Shown here: in pieces, positions 1 through 3,938 of the stretch | Numbering within the stretch: the stretch's first letter is position 1 | Layout of the letters: every line of letters starts with the position of its first letter | Assembly (NCBI GenBank): GCA_021790615.1 | Contig: JAJYGW010000277.1 | Span: 1 to 5,998, forward strand | From: Actinomycetes bacterium | GTDB taxonomy: Bacteria > Actinomycetota > Acidimicrobiia > Acidimicrobiales > JAKAOS01 | Direction of reading: 5' to 3' | DNA: 5,998 nucleotides | Position numbers and translations under genes: made by a program | The notes under the pieces: generated by a model | Seen by the model: the letters and a program-made list of their open reading frames with translations, nothing else | Database searches by the model: none | Told to the model about the DNA's origin: nothing

Positions 1-63
1 CACGTATCGGCCGTTTGCCTCGAGCAAGTCTTCCAGCACGAGGCGCACAGTAGCGACGGGCAT
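1..63 (-). CDS. Possible 5' end of a minus-strand gene, cut by the left edge
   Basis: On the minus strand an open frame begins with ATG at 63-61 and continues to the window edge, giving 21 residues that read MPVATVRLVLEDLLEANGRY and then V. The stretch looks like a normal amphipathic helix opening. The frame also stays open upstream to an ATG at 138-136, so the start is uncertain, and no convincing Shine-Dalgarno sequence precedes either ATG. If real, this gene is divergent from the Rrf2 regulator and the region between them would be a shared control region. The plus-strand frame across the same bases ends at 158-160 and looks less protein-like. I do not recognise the product, and too little is present to name it. 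Confidence 0.3.
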   Translation of the reverse strand, partial: MPVATVRLVLEDLLEANGRYV

Positions 64-94
64 CTTGCGCCGTGCCGCCTGGGCGGTAAAGCAA

Positions 95-157
95 GGGACT
101 GATCTCGCCCGGAAGCGGCGGTCAGGTCTCGGCGTCATCTGGGCGTCGCTCAGTCCC
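95..157. repeat. Imperfect inverted repeat in the leader region
   Basis: GGGACTGA at 95-102 is the exact reverse complement of TCAGTCCC at 150-157. Inside these arms, CGCCC at 106-110 can pair with GGGCG at 141-145, leaving a 30-base loop. Together this is an 8 bp plus 5 bp stem with a small internal loop. There is no T-tract on either side, so it is not a classical terminator. It could be an RNA structure in a leader, a decayed element end, or chance in GC-rich DNA. Confidence 0.35.
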
Positions 158-178
158 TAGCCAAACGTCAAGTGATCT

Positions 179-192
179 GCTATACGTATAGC
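179..192. promoter_or_regulatory. Perfect 14-bp palindrome, candidate operator/promoter of the Rrf2 gene
   Basis: GCTATACGTATAGC is a perfect inverted repeat and an AT-rich island in otherwise GC-rich DNA. It lies about 90 bp upstream of the Rrf2 start. TG at 178-179 followed after one base by TATACG (181-186) resembles an extended -10 element, although no good -35 sits 16-18 bp upstream. Rrf2-family regulators commonly bind dyads overlapping their own promoter, so autoregulation here is a reasonable inference. Binding is not shown by the sequence. Confidence 0.45.
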
Positions 193-282
193 CGGTGCAA
201 TCGTTGCAGTACTCTGGAGGAAGACGACCGGCCGCGACGGACGCGTGCCGATCCCAAGGAGCCAGGACCGAAGACCGTGAAC

Positions 283-771
283 ATGACGTTGTCGAACCGT
301 GGGGACTATGTCGTCCGTTCCGCCATCTGCCTCGCGAAGGCGTTTGGGGACGACAAGCCGGTGAAGCTGCGCGAAGTGGTCGAGGACACGGCCGTACCGT
401 CGACCTTCGCGTCCCAGATCCTCGGAGACCTGGTTCGGGCCGGCCTCGCCTCCTCGAAGGCGGGCCGCGATGGCGGCTACCGGCTGACGAGACCGCCGCG
501 GGACATCACGGTGCTGGAGGTCGTGGAAGCCGCCGAGGGACCGCTGCACGCGGAGCGCTGCGCCCTCGGCGAGGGTCCTTGCCGCTGGGAGGACGTCTGC
601 CCGATGCACGACACGTGGACTGCGGCCACAACGGCGCTCCGGGAGACGCTCTCGCGAACGGCGCTCTTGCACCTGGCCGTTCGAGACGCCGAGATCTCGA
701 GCGGCGCGACACCACCACCTGCAGACTCGCATCGACGAGCGCAGGTGAGCACCCGCCGCCGCAGCGGCTGA
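283..771 (+). CDS. Rrf2-family transcriptional regulator with putative Fe-S ligands
   Basis: This is a 162-residue, probably dimeric, cytoplasmic DNA-binding protein of the Rrf2 family (IscR, NsrR, CymR, RsrR). The N-terminus (MTLSNRGDYVVRSA) is the family's first helix. Residues about 27-70 form the winged helix-turn-helix, ending in the typical wing G-R-D-G-G-Y-R-L (61-68). C93, C100 and C106, with H109, closely follow the Cys3-His ligand set of IscR, although the first gap is six residues rather than five. D8 sits where NsrR has its Asp ligand. A [2Fe-2S] or [4Fe-4S] sensor is therefore likely. I chose ATG 283 to match the family N-terminus; GTG 277 is an equally in-frame start with better spacing from AGGA at 264-267. 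The last 25 or so residues are low-complexity. It precedes the diiron operon on the same strand, but that it controls the operon is inference. Confidence 0.88.
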   Translation: MTLSNRGDYVVRSAICLAKAFGDDKPVKLREVVEDTAVPSTFASQILGDLVRAGLASSKAGRDGGYRLTRPPRDITVLEVVEAAEGPLHAERCALGEGPCRWEDVCPMHDTWTAATTALRETLSRTALLHLAVRDAEISSGATPPPADSHRRAQVSTRRRSG

Positions 772-779
772 CGGCCGCG

Positions 780-806
780 CCGGTCCGGCCGGTCCGTCCG
801 GTCCTG
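780..806. repeat. Three tandem 9-bp units (CCGGTCC plus two bases)
   Basis: CCGGTCCGG (780-788), CCGGTCCGT (789-797) and CCGGTCCTG (798-806) are three consecutive 9-bp units sharing a CCGGTCC core. They lie in the 156-bp gap (772-927) between the regulator and the diiron operon. The rest of the gap holds no gene and no clear -10/-35 pair. The repeat could be a binding-site cluster, a small slippage product, or noise in GC-rich DNA. Confidence 0.5.
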
Positions 807-912
807 CCGACCGCCCCCGCATCGACGTTCCCGCTCTGCCGGCTGATCTCGTCGCGGGCGAGGCGGCGTGTCGACCATCCCTCTCCGTCTCCGCCATCTC
901 AATCACGACAAG

Positions 913-918
913 AGGAGG
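913..918 (+). promoter_or_regulatory. Shine-Dalgarno AGGAGG fixing the diiron gene start
   Basis: AGGAGG ends 9 bases before ATG 928. This favours 928 over the in-frame GTG at 868, whose extra 20 codons (rich in Arg and Pro) have no comparable ribosome site. Confidence 0.85.
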
Positions 919-927
919 AACCCTGCC

Positions 928-2049
928 ATGTGCGCGCTGTCCGTTGACCTCGAGTACCTGCGGAACGCCCGGGAAGGGAAATTCGACTGGGGCTGGCTCC
1001 ACGACACCAAGTCCGAATGGGGGGTGCGGGCCAAACCGAGCAAAGTCGGGCTGACGTTGCGCGACATCTCGATCGGGACCTACGGGGACGTGCCCGACGA
1101 GCCACCCCGGCGCACGATGGCGCCGAGGGGCTCGGACGTGGACGCGGACGTTCCCGACATGGGATACACGATCAACCACAAGGCAGAGGTCTGGTCGGAC
1201 AACGTGCTCGACCTCTACGAGGAGGCGGTGAGCCGCCAGTGGAGCGCCACGAGGGACATCCCCTGGAACGAGCTGCCCGAGCTCGACTCGGACATGGAGC
1301 ACGCCATGTGCCAGCTCTGCACTGTCCTCTCCGAGGTGGAGATGGTCGCGGCGGACTTCCCGGCCAAGTGGCTGTGGAGGATCAACCACGATTTCGTCGA
1401 AGCAAAGATGTTCCTCTGCACCCAGGTCATGGACGAGGCGCGCCACACCGAGGTGTTCCGCAAGCGGGCGCTCGCCAACGGGGGCGGGCTCGGGAAAGCA
1501 AAGGCCGTGGTCGAGCGGTTCTTGAAGCTGATCCTCGACGCCGAGAGCTACGACGAAGGCTCGGCTCTGATGCACCTGCTCGGCGAAGGCATCGTGCTCT
1601 CGCTGTTCCGGGCCGGCGAGCTGATCGCGCCCTCACCCGTCGAGAAACGCATCTTCCGCCTCTGCATGCAAGACGAAGCCCGCCACGTCGCATACGGGAC
1701 GATGCATCTCAAGTACCGGCTCCAGCGCGACCCCTCGTTGGCGGAGGACTTCCACGCATACCTCGACAAGGGTGAGGAGATCATCTCGATGCTCTTCAGC
1801 ACGCCTGAGGTGGTCGAGCCGACGACACTGCTCGTGGCCGGCAGCGTCAAGGCTGCGGAGGAGCTGAACCTCGCCGGTGCCGACATGCTGCGCGGTCGCG
1901 TGATCACGGAGTACCTCGAGCGCTGCGACCACGCCGGGCTCCCACGGCGCGGCCGCCTCAAGCTGCCGGCGGAGCTGCTCGACGGCGTCGAAGGCGTCGG
2001 CGACACGAAGGCTTCAGGTCAGGGCTCCAACGTGAAGGAGGTGGCGTGA
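928..2049 (+). CDS. Ferritin-like diiron protein, putative oxygenase/oxidase with two DEARH motifs
   Basis: This 373-residue protein is soluble, with no signal peptide or membrane segment. Its four-helix core carries a carboxylate-bridged diiron ligand set: a Glu at 136 or 138, D169-E170-A-R-H173, E220 (in L-L-G-E-G) and D249-E250-A-R-H253. Paired D-E-x-R-H motifs occur in bacterial multicomponent monooxygenase hydroxylases and are close to those of soluble acyl-ACP desaturases. The ribonucleotide reductase R2 radical-Tyr position (His+4) is Phe177. The extra upstream His of AurF-type N-oxygenases is absent; the equivalent position is Cys246. A roughly 90-residue N-terminal region precedes the core and I do not recognise it. 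It is the first gene of an operon with an SCP2-like protein and a ferredoxin, the latter a plausible electron donor. The general chemistry (O2 activation at two irons) follows from the family; the substrate is unknown. Automated annotation might call it RNR beta, which I consider unlikely. Confidence 0.85.
   Translation: MCALSVDLEYLRNAREGKFDWGWLHDTKSEWGVRAKPSKVGLTLRDISIGTYGDVPDEPPRRTMAPRGSDVDADVPDMGYTINHKAEVWSDNVLDLYEEAVSRQWSATRDIPWNELPELDSDMEHAMCQLCTVLSEVEMVAADFPAKWLWRINHDFVEAKMFLCTQVMDEARHTEVFRKRALANGGGLGKAKAVVERFLKLILDAESYDEGSALMHLLGEGIVLSLFRAGELIAPSPVEKRIFRLCMQDEARHVAYGTMHLKYRLQRDPSLAEDFHAYLDKGEEIISMLFSTPEVVEPTTLLVAGSVKAAEELNLAGADMLRGRVITEYLERCDHAGLPRRGRLKLPAELLDGVEGVGDTKASGQGSNVKEVA
2035..2042 (+). 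promoter_or_regulatory. Shine-Dalgarno AAGGAGGT for the SCP2-like gene
   Basis: This strong ribosome site lies inside the end of the diiron gene. It is 6 bases before ATG 2049 and only 3 before the in-frame GTG 2046, so ATG 2049 is the better start. Confidence 0.85.
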
Positions 2050-2471
2050 TGGACGCCTCGTGGTTCGATGCCATGGAAGCCGATGCCCGGTCGAGGCCCG
2101 AGGTGTACTCGCACCTCGGGTTTGCGGACCTGCGGCTCGTGGTCGAAGAGGTCGACGGAGAAGAGAGCCGGCGCTATGGCCTGGTGCTCGACGGCTACGA
2201 CGTCACGAACGCCGGAGAGCTCCACGACGTGGCTGCCTTCCGCCCCGAAGCGGTGCTGAGCGGGCCGCGTGACACGTGGGACGAGATGGCTGCCAACATC
2301 GTCGCTCACCAGGGTGCCGACGGCGCCCACACCCTCAACGCGCTCAGCATCGCGGAGGCGCCGTTGCGGGTGAGCTCCGCAGACCCGGTCGGGCGGGACA
2401 AGTTCTTCCGGTACGCGGAGACGCTCCAGACGCTCTTTGACGCCCTCGCTCGGGCCCCGATCGCCGTCTGA
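2049..2471 (+). CDS. SCP2-like small protein, possible hydrophobic-ligand carrier
   Basis: This 140-residue cytoplasmic protein has no signal peptide or membrane segment. The N-terminal 20 residues look helical. Residues about 40-133 resemble the sterol-carrier-protein-2 fold: a hydrophobic strand with Y-G-L-V-L-D-G (43-49), a strand ending A-V-L-S-G (68-72), a Trp-containing helix (D-T-W-D-E-M, 75-80), then H-T-L-N-A-L (94-99) and a final helix with G-R-D-K-F-F-R-Y (115-122). SCP2 domains bind lipids and other hydrophobic molecules. By inference this one may hold or deliver the diiron enzyme's substrate, or act as a small effector subunit. Its ATG overlaps the upstream stop codon (TGATG), which indicates translational coupling and a shared stoichiometry. 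The family call is from pattern memory; a profile search should confirm it. Confidence 0.7.
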   Translation: MDASWFDAMEADARSRPEVYSHLGFADLRLVVEEVDGEESRRYGLVLDGYDVTNAGELHDVAAFRPEAVLSGPRDTWDEMAANIVAHQGADGAHTLNALSIAEAPLRVSSADPVGRDKFFRYAETLQTLFDALARAPIAV

Positions 2472-2473
2472 GG
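2470..2473 (+). promoter_or_regulatory. Shine-Dalgarno GAGG for the ferredoxin GTG start
   Basis: GAGG overlaps the stop codon of the upstream gene and stands 5 bases before GTG 2479. An ATG at 2437 is also in frame but lies inside the SCP2-like gene. Starting there would add 14 residues before the first cluster motif without a ribosome site. Confidence 0.65.
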
Positions 2474-2478
2474 TCCGA

Positions 2479-2880
2479 GTGGCGCTCCAGGTCCTCGACC
2501 GCTGCATCGGCTGCGGCGCGTGCGAATCGGCATGCGGGCAGGGGGCCATTAGCCAGGTCGATTCCTTCGCCGTGATGTACGAGGTCGATCCCCTGTTGTG
2601 CAACGACTGTGCAGACTGCGTGACGGTCTGCCCGGTGGATGCGATCGTCCCCGATCCGGGGTGGGCCGTCTGCTTCGGCAGAGGGTGTCCGCTCGGATCG
2701 GCTCGTTACGGGGGATGGGCGTGTAGCCAGGGCCTGGAGCGCTGCCCGCAATGCGGCTCGATGATGTGGTCGAGCCCGGGTGGTGAGAGCGTCTGCAGCG
2801 TTTGCCGGTCGGTCGAGGAGGGCCGGCGAGGTGCACGCTGCCCGAAGGTGGAACGGGAGCGGAGGCTCGCGCCGGTCTGA
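2479..2880 (+). CDS. Two-cluster [4Fe-4S] ferredoxin with a cysteine-rich C-terminal tail
   Basis: From the GTG start this is a 133-residue electron carrier. Residues 9-19 (C9, C12, C15, C19) and 41-51 (C41, C44, C47, C51) are two C-x2-C-x2-C-x3-C motifs, as in bacterial 2[4Fe-4S] ferredoxins. The second is followed by the usual Pro, the first by Gly. About 70 further residues contain C65, C70, C82, then C89-x2-C92 and C106-x2-C109 (zinc-ribbon-like), and C121. Classical ferredoxins of this type lack such a tail. It could bind zinc or a further metal centre, or dock on the partner enzyme. The gene follows the SCP2-like gene after 7 bp and so is almost certainly cotranscribed with it. It most likely supplies electrons to the diiron protein; no ferredoxin reductase is visible in the window. 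The very basic last 20 residues may be disordered. Confidence 0.88.
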   Translation: MALQVLDRCIGCGACESACGQGAISQVDSFAVMYEVDPLLCNDCADCVTVCPVDAIVPDPGWAVCFGRGCPLGSARYGGWACSQGLERCPQCGSMMWSSPGGESVCSVCRSVEEGRRGARCPKVERERRLAPV

Positions 2881-2941
2881 TCACGCCGATGCCGGTGCAT
2901 CCGAGCTGACGTTCCCGTCCGATCGGGTGTAGGACAGGGCC

Positions 2942-3847
2942 ATGTTGATGGTCGGTACCAGCGGGCACCTCGAGGATCTAGACCGGCAGTACACGATCGC
3001 CGAGGACGTGTCCGTCACGGCGATCGCTGTCCCGAGGCCGGATCTCGGCGGTGCGAGCACGCCCGTGCACGTCCTGCTCGACGGCGAGCGGGTTGCCGCC
3101 GCGGGCGAGTTCGACCTCGCTCCCGTCGCGCCCGTGCAGGGGCTGAGGGGCACGTGCATGGTCGCGACCGGAAAGGGCTTGCTCGTCGGCACCGAAAGCG
3201 CCCACGTCCTCGAGCTCGTGCCGGGTTCGGGTGCACTCGAGGCCGTCAGCGCCTTCGACGCGGTGCCCGGGCGCGACTCGTGGGAGAACCCGGCCGGGCC
3301 GACGCCGGACCTCCGATCGATGGCCGTGACGAGCGCCGGCACGTGGCTCGTGAACGTGCACGTCGGTGGGTTGTGGCGCTCGGCCGACGGCGGCGCCACG
3401 TGGGCCGCAGTGATCCCGCCCGAAGCCGACGTGCACGAAGTGGCAGCCGGTGACGGTGCCCGGGCGGTGGTTGCCGCTGCGCAGGGTGTCGCTTGGAGTG
3501 AGGACGACGGCCTGACGTGGACCTGGACGACGGACGGGCTCCACGCCGCCTATTCACGAGCCGTCGCGTTGGATGGCGACACCGCCTTCGTGACTGCCTC
3601 GACGGGCCCGACGTCCTCGGACGGGCGCCTCTACCGGGGCCGCCTCGGTGGATCGCTCGAGCAGTGCCGGGGAGGCCTGCCCGAGTCGTTCCCCTACAAC
3701 CTCGACAGCGGCTGCCTCACCGCCCGGGACGGCCAGGTTGCCTTCGGCACCGACGACGGCCACGTCTACCGGTCGACCGACGGCGGTACCGGCTTCGAGC
3801 TCGTGGCCGAGCGGATGCACAGCGTGCAGTCCTTGCGCTACTGCTGA
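2942..3847 (+). CDS. Asp-box (BNR/sialidase-like) beta-propeller protein of unknown function
   Basis: This 301-residue protein has no signal peptide or membrane helix, so it is probably cytoplasmic. It is built of short beta-strand repeats. Two good Asp boxes (S-x-D-x-G-x-T-W) lie at residues 147-154 and 186-193, with a degenerate copy at 278-285 (S-T-D-G-G-T-G-F). Such motifs cap propeller blades in sialidases, sortilin-like proteins and Ycf48-like photosystem assembly factors; most uncharacterised bacterial members are not sialidases. No catalytic sialidase residues are evident. ATG 2942 is preceded by AGGA at 2931-2934 (spacing 7); ATG 2948 is an alternative. It lies 61 bp after the ferredoxin on the same strand and could be the fourth gene of the operon or an independent gene. 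A scaffold or assembly role for the diiron complex is speculation. Confidence 0.75.
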   Translation: MLMVGTSGHLEDLDRQYTIAEDVSVTAIAVPRPDLGGASTPVHVLLDGERVAAAGEFDLAPVAPVQGLRGTCMVATGKGLLVGTESAHVLELVPGSGALEAVSAFDAVPGRDSWENPAGPTPDLRSMAVTSAGTWLVNVHVGGLWRSADGGATWAAVIPPEADVHEVAAGDGARAVVAAAQGVAWSEDDGLTWTWTTDGLHAAYSRAVALDGDTAFVTASTGPTSSDGRLYRGRLGGSLEQCRGGLPESFPYNLDSGCLTARDGQVAFGTDDGHVYRSTDGGTGFELVAERMHSVQSLRYC

Positions 3848-3861
3848 GGCTGTCCTTCAGC
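3843..3861 (+). terminator. Weak hairpin overlapping the propeller stop codon
   Basis: GCTGAGG (3843-3849) can pair with CTTCAGC (3855-3861) around a 5-base loop, with one G-U pair. There is no T-tract, so it is at best a weak or accessory terminator between the propeller gene and recC. Confidence 0.25.
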
Positions 3862-3927
3862 GCACTGTGCCGTTGACCGGCGTGCTCACGTCGGACCCGG
3901 CGAGCACCCCTTCGGTAGCCTCACCGC

Positions 3928-3932
3928 GGGAG
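3928..3932 (+). promoter_or_regulatory. Shine-Dalgarno GGGAG for recC
   Basis: GGGAG ends 6 bases before ATG 3939 and supports that start. I see no convincing -35/-10 pair in the 91-bp gap: TTGACC at 3873-3878 lacks a partner -10 at normal spacing. The promoter of recC therefore remains unassigned. Confidence 0.7.
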
Positions 3933-3938
3933 CTGCGA

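Noticed and set aside
172..282. A 37-codon N-terminal extension of the Rrf2 regulator from ATG 172.
   Set aside because: Rrf2 proteins begin at the M-x-L-S motif found at 283, and the extension would run through the palindrome and candidate promoter.
868..927. A 20-codon N-terminal extension of the diiron protein from GTG 868.
   Set aside because: There is no ribosome site before it, the peptide is Arg/Pro-rich and unlike the rest, and AGGAGG at 913-918 is correctly spaced for ATG 928.
157..1575. A long minus-strand open frame (472 codons) across the regulator and diiron genes.
   Set aside because: It is antisense to two recognisable protein families, has an Arg/Pro/His-rich, domain-free translation, and is expected from GC-rich codon bias on the opposite strand.
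928..2049. Ribonucleotide reductase beta chain as the identity of the diiron protein.
   Set aside because: Phe replaces the usual radical Tyr, both metal motifs are D-E-x-R-H, and the neighbours are a ferredoxin and an SCP2-like protein rather than nrdA. Class Ic enzymes also have Phe, so this is a strong doubt rather than proof.
2888..2901. Hairpin GATGC-CGGT-GCATC after the ferredoxin gene as a terminator.
   Set aside because: Only 5 bp of stem and no following T-tract; too weak to call.
824..2917. The 10-mer GACGTTCCCG at 824-833, 1147-1156 and 2908-2917, two copies being intergenic.
   Set aside because: One copy is inside the diiron coding sequence with normal codons, spacing to the gene starts differs (about 95 and 24 bp), and it has no dyad symmetry, so chance is likely.
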